A stretch of DNA of 64,000 nt, from the NCBI RefSeq assembly GCF_039851965.1, contig NZ_CP156674.1, forward strand, positions 3,720,001-3,784,000. The letters run 5' to 3'. The first letter of the stretch is position 1. Each line of letters begins with the position of its first letter. Positions 53,476 through 63,615 of this stretch are shown here, piece after piece. Origin of the DNA: Pseudalkalibacillus hwajinpoensis. Its GTDB lineage: Bacteria > Bacillota > Bacilli > Bacillales > Guptibacillaceae. Made by a program: the position numbers and the translations under genes. A model generated the notes under the pieces. The model made no database searches and was not told the DNA's origin. It saw nothing but the letters and a program-made list of their open reading frames with translations.

Positions 53476-55368
53476 ATGGATTTAGAAAAGATTGAGAATC
53501 CTAAATTTCTCGAAAATTATGATACCAGTAAAATGACCGAGCTTGCAGAAGAAGTAAGATCTTTTTTAATTAATAAATTATCTGAAACAGGAGGACACCT
53601 GGGTCCCAATTTAGGTGTGGTTGAGCTTACCATTGTACTGCATAAAATTTTTGATAGCCCGAAGGATAAATTTATATGGGATGTTGGCCACCAGGCGTAC
53701 GTCCATAAAATTTTGACTGGCCGAGCTTCAAAATTTGATACATTGCGTAAGTATAAGGGGTTATGTGGCTTTCCGAAGCGAAATGAAAGTGAGCACGATG
53801 TCTGGGAGACCGGACATAGTTCAACATCCCTTTCAGCAGCAATGGGCATGGCTACTGCTCGAGATATGAAAGGAACCGACGAGAACGTTGTGGCGATTAT
53901 TGGGGATGGAGCCCTGACTGGTGGTATGGCGTTAGAAGCGCTTAACCATATTGGCCATGAACAAAAAGATCTTCTCGTTATTTTAAATGACAATGAAATG
54001 TCAATTGCTCCAAACGTCGGTGCGCTTCATAATGTGCTTGGAAAACTTCGCACGGCTGGTAAATATCACAAAGCGAAGGATGAACTTGAGTATCTGCTTA
54101 AGAAAATTCCTGCTTTTGGTGGCGCATTAGCCTCAACAGCTGAACGGGTTAAAGATGCACTTAAATATCTTCTTGTATCGGGAATATTCTTTGAAGAGCT
54201 CGGCTTCACATATCTTGGCCCAGTCGATGGCCATGATGTTGAAGCTTTAATGGAAAACATTAAATATGCTAAGAAAACAAAAGGGCCAGTGCTCATTCAC
54301 GTTCTAACGAAAAAAGGAAAAGGCTATCACCCGGCAGAAAGCGATGAGATTGGTGTATGGCATGGAGTTAGCCCTTATAAAATTGAAGCCGGCGAGCAAA
54401 TTAAACCAAAAGTCGCAGCTCCAGGATATAGCAAGGTTGTAAGTGAAACTGTGCGTAAGCTTGCAGAAAAGGATGATCGTATTTCAGTGATTACTCCTGC
54501 GATGACAGTTGGCTCGAAGTGGGAAGCTTTTGAGAAGCAGTTTCCTGAGAGGCTTTTTGATGTTGGGATTGCAGAACAACATGCGACAACAATGGCTGCT
54601 GGACTTGCTACACAAGACCTTAAGCCGGTATTATCGATTTATTCAACCTTTCTGCAGCGCGCTTATGACCAATTAGTTCATGATGTATGCAGACAAAACC
54701 TAAACGTATTTCTAGCAGTAGATCGTTCAGGACTTGTTGGTGCTGATGGTGAAACGCACCAGGGTGTTTTTGATGTATCATTCCTACGCCATTTGCCTAA
54801 CATGGTATTAATGATGGCAAAAGACGAAAATGAGCTTCAGCACATGGTTTATACCGGACTTAAGTACAATCAAGGACCTATTGCGGTTCGCTATCCGAGA
54901 GGAAATGGGATCGGTACTAAAATGGATGAAGAGCTGAAGGAAATTTCAATTGGTTCCTGGGAAGTTATTCGGGACGGTTCTGATGTCGCACTATTGTCAT
55001 TTGGTCCAACTCTACAGGATCTACTAAAAGCAGCTGATATACTTGAAAAAGAAGGAATTTCAGCGCGTGTAGTGAATGCACGCTTCATTAAACCTTTAGA
55101 CGAGAAAATGATGGCTGAACTAATGCAAGAGGGTATTCCAATGCTAACCGTTGAGGAAGCAATTCTACAAGGTGGTTTTGGCAGTGCGGTTCTCGAATAT
55201 GTGAACGATAGTGGTTATCAGCACGGAACCATTCAAAGAATGGGGATTCCTGATGCTTATATTGAGCACGGTAGCGTTAGTGAGTTGCTTGAAGAAATTG
55301 GATTAACACCTGAAGATATTGCTACGAAAGCAAAAAAAACGATTCCAGCAAAACAAAAGAGGGCATAA
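53476..55368 (+). CDS. dxs: 1-deoxy-D-xylulose-5-phosphate synthase
   Basis: Makes DXP from pyruvate and glyceraldehyde 3-phosphate, feeding isoprenoids, thiamine and pyridoxal. The 630-residue TPP enzyme has [22 protein letters not shown], the TPP-binding [15 protein letters not shown]...NDNEMSI, the catalytic [12 protein letters not shown] and [18 protein letters not shown] 53476 follows GGGGAGG by eight bases. Its product is also the substrate of ThiG encoded at 6.6 kb. Confidence 0.97.
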   Translation: MDLEKIENPKFLENYDTSKMTELAEEVRSFLINKLSETGGHLGPNLGVVELTIVLHKIFDSPKDKFIWDVGHQAYVHKILTGRASKFDTLRKYKGLCGFPKRNESEHDVWETGHSSTSLSAAMGMATARDMKGTDENVVAIIGDGALTGGMALEALNHIGHEQKDLLVILNDNEMSIAPNVGALHNVLGKLRTAGKYHKAKDELEYLLKKIPAFGGALASTAERVKDALKYLLVSGIFFEELGFTYLGPVDGHDVEALMENIKYAKKTKGPVLIHVLTKKGKGYHPAESDEIGVWHGVSPYKIEAGEQIKPKVAAPGYSKVVSETVRKLAEKDDRISVITPAMTVGSKWEAFEKQFPERLFDVGIAEQHATTMAAGLATQDLKPVLSIYSTFLQRAYDQLVHDVCRQNLNVFLAVDRSGLVGADGETHQGVFDVSFLRHLPNMVLMMAKDENELQHMVYTGLKYNQGPIAVRYPRGNGIGTKMDEELKEISIGSWEVIRDGSDVALLSFGPTLQDLLKAADILEKEGISARVVNARFIKPLDEKMMAELMQEGIPMLTVEEAILQGGFGSAVLEYVNDSGYQHGTIQRMGIPDAYIEHGSVSELLEEIGLTPEDIATKAKKTIPAKQKRA

Positions 55369-55374
55369 AAAGGC

Positions 55375-56181
55375 ATGGCAAAAAAAGAAAGACTTGATGT
55401 AATTCTTGTTAATCGAGGACTTATCGATACAAGAGAAAAAGCAAAAAGGGCAATCATGGCTGGCCTTGTATATTCTGAAACGGAAAGAATGGACAAACCT
55501 GGCGTGAAAGTAAATGAGGATATCAGTTTGCAAATAAAAGGCGATACACTTAGATACGTTGGACGGGGCGGATTAAAGCTTGAAAAGGCGATTGAGGTCT
55601 TCTCGCTTCAGCCGGAAGGTAAAATTGTTCTCGACATTGGATCATCCACTGGTGGCTTTACAGATTGCGCGCTTCAAAACGGAGCATCTCTCGTCTATGC
55701 GTTAGATGTTGGATATAACCAACTTGCCTGGAAGCTACGTGTTGACGATCGAGTGATCGTTAAGGAAAGAACGAACTTCCGCTATTCAGTAAAGGAAGAC
55801 TTTACAAGCGGCTTACCTGATTTAGCAACAATCGACGTCTCATTTATATCATTGAAACTGATTTTACCAGTTCTTAAAGAAATATTAAAAGAAAATGGTG
55901 AGGTTGTGGCGCTCGTTAAACCCCAGTTTGAGGCGGGGCGAGGTGAAGTAGGAAAGAAAGGCATTGTTCGCGATAAGAAAATTCATCTTCGCGTCCTAAC
56001 GGAAATGATGGACTTTGCTACACGGGAAGGGTACCAGGTCAATGGTATATCTTTCTCACCTATTACAGGCGGAGAAGGAAACATTGAATTTTTGCTTTAT
56101 CTTGGATGGAAGCAAAATCGCACCTCTATGAACGTACCTTTAGCAGAAGAAATAGTAGAGCAAGCCCATCAACAGCTATAA
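55375..56181 (+). CDS. tlyA: TlyA-family rRNA 2'-O-methyltransferase (YqxC)
   Basis: 268 residues: N-terminal S4 RNA-binding domain (1-62, ERLDVILVNRGLIDTREKAK), then an FtsJ-like Rossmann domain with the SAM site LDIGSSTGGFTD (86-97) and KPQFEAGRGEVGKKGIV. TlyA proteins methylate 16S and/or 23S rRNA riboses; the exact target here is not known. It follows dxs by six bases. Confidence 0.92.
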   Translation: MAKKERLDVILVNRGLIDTREKAKRAIMAGLVYSETERMDKPGVKVNEDISLQIKGDTLRYVGRGGLKLEKAIEVFSLQPEGKIVLDIGSSTGGFTDCALQNGASLVYALDVGYNQLAWKLRVDDRVIVKERTNFRYSVKEDFTSGLPDLATIDVSFISLKLILPVLKEILKENGEVVALVKPQFEAGRGEVGKKGIVRDKKIHLRVLTEMMDFATREGYQVNGISFSPITGGEGNIEFLLYLGWKQNRTSMNVPLAEEIVEQAHQQL

Positions 56182-56207
56182 AGGATACACCATGTGTGTC
56201 CTTTTTT
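56181..56207 (+). terminator. Terminator after tlyA
   Basis: GGATACAC/GTGTGTCC (one A-G position tolerated as mismatch), loop CAT, then six T. Confidence 0.75.
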
Positions 56208-56240
56208 AATACCTTTTTAGAATGAATATTTATGAATGGC

Positions 56241-56269
56241 TATACAAAAATGAGGCAGGAATATATAAT
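56241..56269 (+). promoter_or_regulatory. Probable ahrC promoter
   Basis: TATACA, 17 bases, TATAAT. An ARG-box-like AATGAATATTTATGAAT lies just upstream at 56221-56237, which could mediate autoregulation. Confidence 0.55.
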
Positions 56270-56312
56270 AGTGCTGTCACAATTACTTACCGGAATTTCT
56301 GGAGGTTTTACA

Positions 56313-56762
56313 ATGAATAAAGGACAACGCCATATTCGAATTCGTGAATTGATTGCTAACCAGGATGTAGAAACACAGGACGAGCTTGTGTATTGCCTGA
56401 AAAGTGCAGGCTTCAATGTAACGCAGGCAACAGTTTCTCGTGATATTAAAGAGCTTCATCTTGTTAAAGTGCCGACAATAGATGGAAGATACAAGTACAG
56501 TCTTCCTGCAGATCAGCGCTTTAATCCACTTCAAAAGCTGAAAAGAACCCTAACAGACGCGTTTATTAGTATTGATCACGCTGATCACCTTATTGTTATG
56601 AAAACGCTTCCGGGTAATGCGAATGCCATCGGTGCTTTGATAGACAATCTGGATTGGGAAGAGATCATGGGAAACATAAGCGGAGATGATACAATTCTTA
56701 TTATTTGTAAGAGTGCTGAAGCCGCTCCTATGCTATCTCAACGCTTTATTGATATGCTATAG
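56313..56762 (+). CDS. ahrC: Arginine repressor AhrC/ArgR
   Basis: 149-residue hexameric regulator of arginine synthesis and breakdown. N-terminal winged helix with RHIRIRELI...TQDELVYCL and the recognition helix [17 protein letters not shown]-terminal arginine-binding domain with the [11 protein letters not shown] motif near 104-114 and [15 protein letters not shown] 56313 follows GGAGG; the in-frame ATG 81 bases upstream lies before the promoter. Located before recN as in B. subtilis. Confidence 0.96.
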   Translation: MNKGQRHIRIRELIANQDVETQDELVYCLKSAGFNVTQATVSRDIKELHLVKVPTIDGRYKYSLPADQRFNPLQKLKRTLTDAFISIDHADHLIVMKTLPGNANAIGALIDNLDWEEIMGNISGDDTILIICKSAEAAPMLSQRFIDML

Positions 56763-56791
56763 GTGATAACGATCTTTGAAGGTGGGAGAAT

Positions 56792-58486
56792 ATGTTAGCG
56801 GAACTATCCATTCGTAATTTTGCGATTATAGAAGCAATCACTGTTTCGTTTGATCGCGGCTTAACTGTGCTTACAGGAGAAACCGGTGCAGGAAAATCGA
56901 TCATTATTGATGCCATTGGATTACTTGTAGGCGGCAGAGGTTCGGCCGAATTCGTTCGTTATGGTACAAAAAAGGCTGAAATTGAAGGGTTGTTTCATAT
57001 CGATCCTGGTCATCCAACTGTTCAAAAGTTAGAAGATGTTGGTATTGAGTTTATGGATGATATGGTCGTTTTACGAAGAGATATTTCAAATGCAGGTAAA
57101 AGTATTTGCAGAGTAAACGGCAAATTAGTGACACTAGGCATTTTAAGAGAAATTGGACAAACGCTTATTGACATCCATGGGCAGCATGAGCATCAGGATC
57201 TCATGCAACCAGATAAACATTTATCACTCCTTGATCAGTTTGGCGATGGATCAATTGCCCCGGCCTTAACAGAATACAGGGAAGTTTATCAGCGCTATAA
57301 GAAAATTACACAGCAGATGAAGAATTTGACTGAAAATGAGCAGCAAATGGCTCACAGGCTTGACCTTATTCAATATCAGCTTGAAGAAATCACTAAAGCA
57401 GAGCTTGTGCCGAATGAAGATGAAGAGTTAATGGAAGAAAAGTTGCGCCTCGGAAATTTTGAAAAACTCTTTTCTGCTCTTCAGGATGTGTATCATTCGT
57501 TAAGTGGTGATAATAGAGGGCTTGATTGGATAGGTCTTGCTATGTCCCAACTCGAATCAGTGGCAGACCTTGATGAAGAATTAAAAGAATACCATGAAGA
57601 AGTCGCTAATCAATTTTATCTTCTTGAAGAAACAGCTGGTAAATTAAATACATACCGTGACCAACTTGAATTTGATCCTGCACGTTTAGATTTTGTTGAA
57701 GAGCGTTTAAATGAAATACAGGTTCTAAAAAGAAAATATGGTGAATCTGTAGGGGATATCCTTGAATATGCAGCCTTGATTGAAGATGAAGTGGATGAGC
57801 TTATGAATCGAGAAGATCGTGTGCAGGAGCTTGAGGCCAACTTGAAAGGTATGAAGGCAGATCTTACAGTAGAAGCTAAAAACCTGACAGGGCTTCGTAA
57901 AAAGGTAGCTTTCGTTCTCGTGGATTCGATTCATCATGAGCTTAGAGATTTGTATATGGAAAAAACGGAATTTGCCATCCATTTTAATGAAAATTTGACT
58001 AAAAAAGAGATGTTTCATTTTTCTGGAGTTGACGATATTGATTTTATGATTTCCACTAATCCCGGAGAGCCATTAAAACAACTTTCTAAAACAGCATCAG
58101 GCGGTGAATTATCGAGAATCATGCTTGCGTTAAAATCGATTTTCTCAAAACACCAGGGAATTACCTCAATCATTTTTGATGAGGTGGATACTGGTGTAAG
58201 TGGCAGGGTAGCTCAGGCAATGGCAGAGAAAATCCAACGCCTTTCTGCTGGTTCGCAAGTTCTCGTGATAACACATCTTCCACAGGTAGCTGCTATGGCA
58301 GATCATCATCTTTACATTTCGAAAGAAGAAACCGGAGAAGGTCGTACGAAGACAAGTGTTGGAAATTTAACAACTGAAGAACAAATTGAAGAACTTGGAA
58401 GAATGATATCAGGTGCTGAGATGACTGAACTTACGAAAAAACACGCTCAAGAATTACTCTTACAAGCAAACCAAATTAAATCATGA
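56792..58486 (+). CDS. recN: DNA repair protein RecN
   Basis: SMC-like ATPase that gathers broken DNA ends. The 564 residues have Walker A GETGAGKS (29-36), two long coiled coils (about 155-210 and 250-375), the ABC signature ASGGELSRIMLALK and Walker B IIFDEVDTGVSG. ATG 56792 follows AAGGTGGGAG. It lies 29 bases after ahrC and ends before a terminator. Confidence 0.96.
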   Translation: MLAELSIRNFAIIEAITVSFDRGLTVLTGETGAGKSIIIDAIGLLVGGRGSAEFVRYGTKKAEIEGLFHIDPGHPTVQKLEDVGIEFMDDMVVLRRDISNAGKSICRVNGKLVTLGILREIGQTLIDIHGQHEHQDLMQPDKHLSLLDQFGDGSIAPALTEYREVYQRYKKITQQMKNLTENEQQMAHRLDLIQYQLEEITKAELVPNEDEELMEEKLRLGNFEKLFSALQDVYHSLSGDNRGLDWIGLAMSQLESVADLDEELKEYHEEVANQFYLLEETAGKLNTYRDQLEFDPARLDFVEERLNEIQVLKRKYGESVGDILEYAALIEDEVDELMNREDRVQELEANLKGMKADLTVEAKNLTGLRKKVAFVLVDSIHHELRDLYMEKTEFAIHFNENLTKKEMFHFSGVDDIDFMISTNPGEPLKQLSKTASGGELSRIMLALKSIFSKHQGITSIIFDEVDTGVSGRVAQAMAEKIQRLSAGSQVLVITHLPQVAAMADHHLYISKEETGEGRTKTSVGNLTTEEQIEELGRMISGAEMTELTKKHAQELLLQANQIKS

Positions 58487-58489
58487 TTT

Positions 58490-58526
58490 GAAATGCTATC
58501 CAACTGTGGGTAGCATTTTCATTTTT
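58490..58526 (+). terminator. Terminator after recN
   Basis: AAATGCTA-T-CC pairs with GG-G-TAGCATTT, loop AACTGT, followed by TTCATTTTTG. Confidence 0.75.
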
Positions 58527-58610
58527 GCAGGTTATAATAACGGCCTGTGAAGGCAAAATTATAGATACAGCCATGTTGGAGGTGTGGGCAAGAGCGAGGA
58601 GAGTGAAAGA

Positions 58611-59906
58611 TTGAAGACAGATATATTTCGTAAATTGTTAGGCGTAGTTCTCCTTGGTTTTCTAATTGCACTGGGGTTTTCAAAACCAGTACAATTATTT
58701 TTATCGATTCCAGATGAGATCGTTATGTTTGAAGGAGATCAGACCACTATCTCATCTGTTAAACCTGCTGTGGTATCGGTTGCGAGTTCTGACATCGTAA
58801 ATGTTGATCAGTCGGAAAACGTTGTAACAATCAATGGAGAAAGCAGCGGTTCGGATATACTTGACTTAACAGTAGGAGATCTCCCAGTTAAAAAGGTGGA
58901 TGTGAAAGTTCTTCCTGACTTTAAAGTTATCCCGGGTGGTCAATCAATCGGTGTAAAGCTTAACACGCGAGGTGTTTTAGTTGTAGGTCATCACCTGATT
59001 CATACGAATCAAGGAGATCGATCACCAGGAGAAATAGCTGATATTCAAGTTGGAGATATTATAACGAAAATTAATGGACAGTCTGTACAGAAAATGAGTG
59101 ACATAGGGTCAATCGTAAAGAAAGCTGGTAGTGATGGTAATGCGCTTGAAGTAACAATCGTGAGAGAAAACAAGGAATTAAGTAAAAAATTAGTTCCTGT
59201 TAAAGATAAGCAGAACGCAGCGTATCGAATTGGTTTGTATATCCGTGATTCTGCAGCAGGTGTGGGCACACTCACTTTTTATCATCCCAATACTAAAAAG
59301 TATGGAGCATTAGGGCATGTGATATCCGATATGGATACAAAAAAACCAATTGTCGTACATCATGGAGAGATCTATCCTTCTTCCGTTACGTCAATTGAAA
59401 AAGGTACCAATGGTCACCCCGGAGAAAAACTGGCGAGATTTTCAAAAACAGAACAAAAACTGGGGACGATCACGCGTAATAGTCCGTTTGGCATATTTGG
59501 TGAAATGAATATCGAATTAAAAAAGGGTATGTATGATAAGCCGATGCCAATTGCTCTTTCACATCAGGTGAAAGAAGGACCAGCGAAGATTCTAACAGTT
59601 GTAAAAGGTAGTGAAGTAAAAGCGTATGACGTTGAAGTTGTAAGTTCGATTCCGCAAAAATTTCCTGCTACAAAGGGAATGGTAATCAAAGTAACCGATC
59701 CTGAACTGCTAAAAGAAACTGGCGGCATTGTTCAGGGAATGAGCGGAAGTCCAATCATTCAAAACGGTAAAGTGATAGGGGCAGTTACTCACGTTTTTGT
59801 AAATGATTCCACGTCCGGTTATGGTGTTCACATCGAATGGATGCTTGAGGAAGCCGGGATTAACATTTATCAAAAGGGTCAAAATGAAAAGCGAACAGCG
59901 AGCTGA
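58611..59906 (+). CDS. spoIVB: SpoIVB signalling serine peptidase
   Basis: Forespore-secreted protease that cleaves SpoIVFA and so triggers sigma-K activation. The 431 residues have an N-terminal membrane/signal helix (about 8-26), a PDZ domain (about 105-185) and the S55 peptidase domain with H236 ([11 protein letters not shown]) and S378 (GMSGSP), the same numbers as in B. subtilis. That agreement supports the TTG start at 58611, which lies seven bases after GAGGAGAG; GTG 58584 would overlap its own ribosome site. It lies between recN and spo0A as in B. subtilis. Confidence 0.94.
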   Translation: MKTDIFRKLLGVVLLGFLIALGFSKPVQLFLSIPDEIVMFEGDQTTISSVKPAVVSVASSDIVNVDQSENVVTINGESSGSDILDLTVGDLPVKKVDVKVLPDFKVIPGGQSIGVKLNTRGVLVVGHHLIHTNQGDRSPGEIADIQVGDIITKINGQSVQKMSDIGSIVKKAGSDGNALEVTIVRENKELSKKLVPVKDKQNAAYRIGLYIRDSAAGVGTLTFYHPNTKKYGALGHVISDMDTKKPIVVHHGEIYPSSVTSIEKGTNGHPGEKLARFSKTEQKLGTITRNSPFGIFGEMNIELKKGMYDKPMPIALSHQVKEGPAKILTVVKGSEVKAYDVEVVSSIPQKFPATKGMVIKVTDPELLKETGGIVQGMSGSPIIQNGKVIGAVTHVFVNDSTSGYGVHIEWMLEEAGINIYQKGQNEKRTAS

Positions 59907-59936
59907 AAAAAAAGCTCTCTGTTCGCTTTCTTTCAT
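59887..59936 (+). terminator. Hairpin overlapping the spoIVB end
   Basis: AAAGCGAACAG/CTGTTCGCTTT (11 bp) plus inner GAGCT/AGCTC, loop of A; it includes the last codons and stop. The T-tract is interrupted (TTTCTTTC). Confidence 0.7.
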
Positions 59937-59969
59937 ATTCTAACCGTGATATACTGTGGAAGAAGAAAA

Positions 59970-60006
59970 TTCGACAAAATTGAAAGAGTATTCTGAAATT
60001 GTTGAA
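59970..60006 (+). promoter_or_regulatory. Candidate 0A boxes upstream of spo0A
   Basis: TTCGACAA (59970-59977) is a perfect 0A box on the minus strand (TTGTCGAA); TTGTTGAA (59999-60006) is a 7/8 match on the plus strand. Spo0A autoregulates its own gene in B. subtilis. Confidence 0.65.
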
Positions 60007-60080
60007 AAGGAAAGTAAACTGATGAAATAAAGAGATATATGATGAAATAATATCGTTTATAAAAGTTTTTAGAAAACTTT

Positions 60081-60107
60081 AGAGGAAAATTACTAATCCC
60101 GTTGAAT
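60081..60107 (+). promoter_or_regulatory. Sigma-H promoter of spo0A
   Basis: AGAGGAAAA (60081-60089), 11 bases, GTTGAAT (60101-60107): a complete match to the sigma-H consensus RNAGGAWWW / RNNGAAT, about 45 bases before the start codon. Confidence 0.85.
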
Positions 60108-60151
60108 GTCTATACTACCGTAATCAAACTTGTGGAAGGAGAGACGGAACC

Positions 60152-60952
60152 GTGCAAAAAATAAAAGTATGTCTTGCTGATGATAACCGCGAATTAGTTA
60201 ATTTAATTGAGGAATATATGTCACGACAGGAGGATATGGAGGTAGTTGGAACTGCTTCAAATGGTCAGGAATGCTTGGAAGTGCTAGAAGATGAAAAACC
60301 TGATGTTCTCGTACTCGATATTATTATGCCTCACCTCGATGGTCTTGCTGTTCTTGAACGTTTAAGAGAAATGAACTATACGTGCAGCGTAATTATGCTC
60401 ACTGCATTTGGGCAAGAAGATGTTACTAAGAAAGCGGTTGACCTTGGGGCTTCTTACTTTATTCTTAAACCATTTGACATGGATAACCTTGCAAGTCACG
60501 TCAGGCAGGTAAGTGGAAAGAAAACCACATTTACTTCAAGCAGTGGAGGGTACAAACGCCAGCCACGCGAAAACAGACCAAGGAATCTAGATGCAAGCAT
60601 TACAAGCATTATTCATGAAATTGGTGTGCCTGCCCATATTAAAGGATACATGTACTTAAGGGAAGCGATTACAATGGTTTACAATGACATCGAACTGCTT
60701 GGGTCGATTACAAAAGTTCTTTATCCTGATATTGCTAAGAAGTTTAACACAACATCATCACGAGTGGAGCGAGCGATTCGTCATGCGATCGAAGTTGCGT
60801 GGAGCAGAGGTAATGTGGAATCCATCTCTAATTTGTTTGGTTATACGGTGAGCATGTCTAAAGCAAAACCAACAAATTCAGAGTTCATCGCCATGGTTGC
60901 CGACAAGCTTCGGATTGAACACAACTCGGATAATTATTCTCATAGCAGGTAA
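60152..60952 (+). CDS. spo0A: Sporulation master regulator Spo0A
   Basis: Phosphorelay response regulator that commits cells to sporulation. The 266-residue protein has a receiver domain with D10/D11, phospho-acceptor D56 (VLDIIMP) and the conserved lysine in ILKPFD, a Lys/Arg-rich hinge, and the C-terminal DNA-binding domain ([32 protein letters not shown] recognition helix). The GTG start at 60152 follows AAGGAG. Expression is expected from a sigma-H promoter with 0A boxes. Confidence 0.98.
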   Translation: MQKIKVCLADDNRELVNLIEEYMSRQEDMEVVGTASNGQECLEVLEDEKPDVLVLDIIMPHLDGLAVLERLREMNYTCSVIMLTAFGQEDVTKKAVDLGASYFILKPFDMDNLASHVRQVSGKKTTFTSSSGGYKRQPRENRPRNLDASITSIIHEIGVPAHIKGYMYLREAITMVYNDIELLGSITKVLYPDIAKKFNTTSSRVERAIRHAIEVAWSRGNVESISNLFGYTVSMSKAKPTNSEFIAMVADKLRIEHNSDNYSHSR

Positions 60953-60972
60953 TTAGCACTATTACTTAACTT

Positions 60973-61009
60973 AAAAAACAAAGCCCCAACTTGCGGGCTT
61001 TGTTTTTTT
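60973..61009. terminator. Bidirectional terminator between spo0A and yqzF
   Basis: AAAACAAAGCCC/GGGCTTTGTTTT, loop CCAACTTGC-like, with A- and T-runs on both sides; the yqzF stop lies in the T-run. Confidence 0.9.
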
Positions 61010-61247
61010 AGCGTTTTTTTGAAGAAAATCGTTCCTGCACTTTGTGGCGTTTCCGATCACGATAGAAGATAAATCCGCCAACAAATGAAAGACCCAGGAT
61101 AAGAAAGATGAGGCCAAGTATAAATTGAACAATGAGAGAGGTAAATGGAGGGTTTAATACGCCGAACAAAACATCTCTCATTAATTTAATGCCAATCACA
61201 CCGAATATACCGGGGATCAAAACAATAAGCAAAGCGATTAAACGCAT
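61008..61247 (-). CDS. yqzF: YqzF family membrane protein (DUF2627)
   Basis: 79 residues with two membrane helices (about 3-20 and 37-59) and a basic C-terminus (YRDRKRHKVQERFSSKKR). This matches DUF2627/YqzF, found before the bkd locus in Bacillus; function unknown. ATG 61247 has AAAGGGTG eight bases upstream on the minus strand; the more distal in-frame start has none. Confidence 0.87.
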   Translation of the reverse strand: MRLIALLIVLIPGIFGVIGIKLMRDVLFGVLNPPFTSLIVQFILGLIFLILGLSFVGGFIFYRDRKRHKVQERFSSKKR

Positions 61248-61358
61248 TGGTGGTGCACCCTTTCTACACATATCACTATAATCATTGTAGCGGAGTAACA
61301 TTGTTATGTCTATGTATGCGATAAGGGGTCTTTAACAGAAAAAAATACCGTGCATGAT

Positions 61359-61387
61359 TTGTCAAAATAACAAAAGACATGTATGAT
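61359..61387 (+). promoter_or_regulatory. Probable bkdR promoter
   Basis: TTGTCA (61359-61364), 17 bases, TATGAT (61382-61387), about 40 bases before the TTG start of bkdR. Confidence 0.7.
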
Positions 61388-61431
61388 TAGTATGAAATAT
61401 ATTGCATGTATGGAATGCAGGTGATGAATAG

Positions 61432-63498
61432 TTGCGTAAGTGTATGATTGTAGGTGCTGGTAAAGGTGGTCAGGCGCTTCTCAATATACTAAGAGAAACA
61501 GAGATGATGGAAGTAATAGCAATTGCTGACTGTGATATGAAGGCGCCGGGCATTACTGTCGCCCGTGAAGCCGGAATTGCCGTTTATTCTGATTGGAAAG
61601 AACCGTTAGATCTTTATGAAATCGATGTCATTATTGAAGCTACTGGAATTGAAGCGGTATTTGAAGAAGTTAGAGATAAGCGAGAGAAACACACTGTCTT
61701 AATTCCTGGATCTGTAGCTAATATTGTGCTTAATTTAATTGAAGAAAAAGAAGTATTAATTGATACATTACAGCATCAGTCAAAGCAGCAGGAGATCATT
61801 CTAGATTCTACTCATGACGGTATGATTGCTATAAATGTAGATGAGAAAGTAACGCTTTTTAACCGAAGTGCTGAAAGAATCACAGGGATTAGTAAAGAAG
61901 ATGCAACCGGTAAATTAATTGATTCGCTTATGGCGTCCAGTAAATTACCGAGAGTTCTTGCCTCAGGAGAGCCGGAAGTCAATCAAAAACAGCTTCTGCC
62001 AAACGGTAAAAGAATTGTTACAACCAGAATACCCATGTTTGACGATGAAAGAAAGCGCATTGGAGCACTGGCTGTTTTCAAGGATATGACGGCAATTGAA
62101 GAAATGGCTCAAGAAGTGACCAACTTGAAAAGTGTTCAGTCGATGCTTGAAGCGATTATCCAATCTTCAGATGAAGCTATATCTGTTGTAGACGAAGATG
62201 GAAAAGGGTTGATGATTAACCCTGCTTATACAAGACTTACGGGACTTGACAAAAATCAGGTGATTGGAAAACCGGCGAGTACGGATATTTCTGAGGGGGA
62301 AAGCATGCACATGCGTGTACTTCGAACACGGAAGCCTGTTCGAGGGGTGCAAATGAAAGTAGGTCCCAAAAAGCGCGAAGTTGTTGTGAATGTTTCCCCT
62401 GTAATAGTTGATGGGCGATTAAAAGGAAGCGTTGGAGTGATTCACGATATCTCTGAGCTGCACTCACTTAACAATCAACTTCAACGAGCTAGACAAATCA
62501 TTCGAACGCTGGAAGCAAAGTATTCATTCGAGGATATTATCGGCGATTCAGAAGAGATGACATTTTCGATTCAACAGGCTAAGTTAGCTGCTTCGACCCC
62601 CGCTACAGTCTTACTGCGTGGAGAATCAGGGACAGGGAAAGAATTATTTGCCCACGCGATACATAATGCGAGTGACAGGAAGTACAAAAAGTTCGTTAGA
62701 GTGAATTGTGCAGCAATATCTGAGTCGCTATTTGAAAGTGAACTGTTTGGGTATGAAGACGGAGCATTTTCAGGTGCGAGGCAGGGTGGTAAGCGAGGGC
62801 TTTTTGAAGAAGCAAATGGCGGAAGCATCTTTTTAGATGAAATAGGCGAAGTATCTCTTGGAACACAGGCGAAATTACTTCGCGTTCTTCAGGAACGCGA
62901 AATTGTCCGCGTGGGCGGGGCAAAACCTATTTCGATCAACGTTAGGATTATCGCAGCAACAAACGCGAAGCTTGAAAAAAGAATAATAGATGGTTCATTT
63001 AGGGAAGATTTATACTATCGATTAAATCGTCTTCCCATCCAAATCACTCCTTTAAGGCAGCGAAAAGAAGATATTGCTGCACTTGCGAAGCATTTGCTTG
63101 CGAAAATTAATCAAGATTATGGAAGGAACGTTGAGGGAATTACCCCTGCTGCGGTTGATTACTTCAAACAGTATGATTGGCCAGGAAACGTAAGAGAATT
63201 TGAAAACGTCCTTGGAAGAATCGTTATCCATATGGATCCTGCGGAAACTTTAATTGATCTTCATCATCTCCCTTCTCTTTTGAGTGAAAATAAGGATAAA
63301 GAATTGCTTTCTGTTGAACGTACACCTGAGATGACGCTGTCTCAACTTGTGGATGAATTTGAAAGAAAGACGATCATTCATACACTTGAACTTTACGAAG
63401 GAAATAAAACGGCAACAGCTAGAGCGTTAGGAGTGTCGCTCAGAAATCTTTATTATAAAATGGAGAAGCACGGAATTGAAAAATCCAGCATGCAATAG
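61432..63498 (+). CDS. bkdR: Sigma-54-dependent activator BkdR
   Basis: Activates the ptb-bkd operon for branched-chain amino acid breakdown with sigma-54 RNA polymerase. The 688 residues comprise an N-terminal Rossmann-like domain with GAGKGG (8-13) and about 120 residues, two PAS domains (about 122-225 and 235-345), an AAA+ domain and a C-terminal Fis-type helix-turn-helix ([19 protein letters not shown]). The AAA+ domain has Walker A GESGTGKE (397-404) and the sigma-54 contact loop GAFSGA (444-449, serine in place of the usual threonine). TTG 61432 follows AGGTGA. A matching -24/-12 promoter lies before the next gene. Confidence 0.94.
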   Translation: MRKCMIVGAGKGGQALLNILRETEMMEVIAIADCDMKAPGITVAREAGIAVYSDWKEPLDLYEIDVIIEATGIEAVFEEVRDKREKHTVLIPGSVANIVLNLIEEKEVLIDTLQHQSKQQEIILDSTHDGMIAINVDEKVTLFNRSAERITGISKEDATGKLIDSLMASSKLPRVLASGEPEVNQKQLLPNGKRIVTTRIPMFDDERKRIGALAVFKDMTAIEEMAQEVTNLKSVQSMLEAIIQSSDEAISVVDEDGKGLMINPAYTRLTGLDKNQVIGKPASTDISEGESMHMRVLRTRKPVRGVQMKVGPKKREVVVNVSPVIVDGRLKGSVGVIHDISELHSLNNQLQRARQIIRTLEAKYSFEDIIGDSEEMTFSIQQAKLAASTPATVLLRGESGTGKELFAHAIHNASDRKYKKFVRVNCAAISESLFESELFGYEDGAFSGARQGGKRGLFEEANGGSIFLDEIGEVSLGTQAKLLRVLQEREIVRVGGAKPISINVRIIAATNAKLEKRIIDGSFREDLYYRLNRLPIQITPLRQRKEDIAALAKHLLAKINQDYGRNVEGITPAAVDYFKQYDWPGNVREFENVLGRIVIHMDPAETLIDLHHLPSLLSENKDKELLSVERTPEMTLSQLVDEFERKTIIHTLELYEGNKTATARALGVSLRNLYYKMEKHGIEKSSMQ

Positions 63499-63523
63499 TT
63501 TGCATGGTTTGCAGACATTTGCA
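63490..63523 (+). promoter_or_regulatory. Candidate BkdR upstream activating sites
   Basis: Three TTTGCA copies at 63499, 63508 and 63518 (spacing 9 and 10), plus an ATGCAA-TAG-TTTGCAT dyad at 63490-63505, overlapping the bkdR stop. They lie about 45-75 bases before the -24 element, a normal distance for a sigma-54 enhancer. Confidence 0.65.
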
Positions 63524-63565
63524 TATTTAAAGTGGACACAACTGCCTTGTAGCGGCGTTTTGAAG

Positions 63566-63582
63566 TTGGCACGGATCTTGCA
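63566..63582 (+). promoter_or_regulatory. Sigma-54 promoter of the ptb-bkd operon
   Basis: TTGGCAC-GGATC-TTGCA: a full match to the -24/-12 consensus, with GG and GC separated by ten bases. It lies 34 bases before the ptb start. Confidence 0.95.
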
Positions 63583-63615
63583 TATTAGACTTGTGGCGTA
63601 TTAGGAGGGACATCA

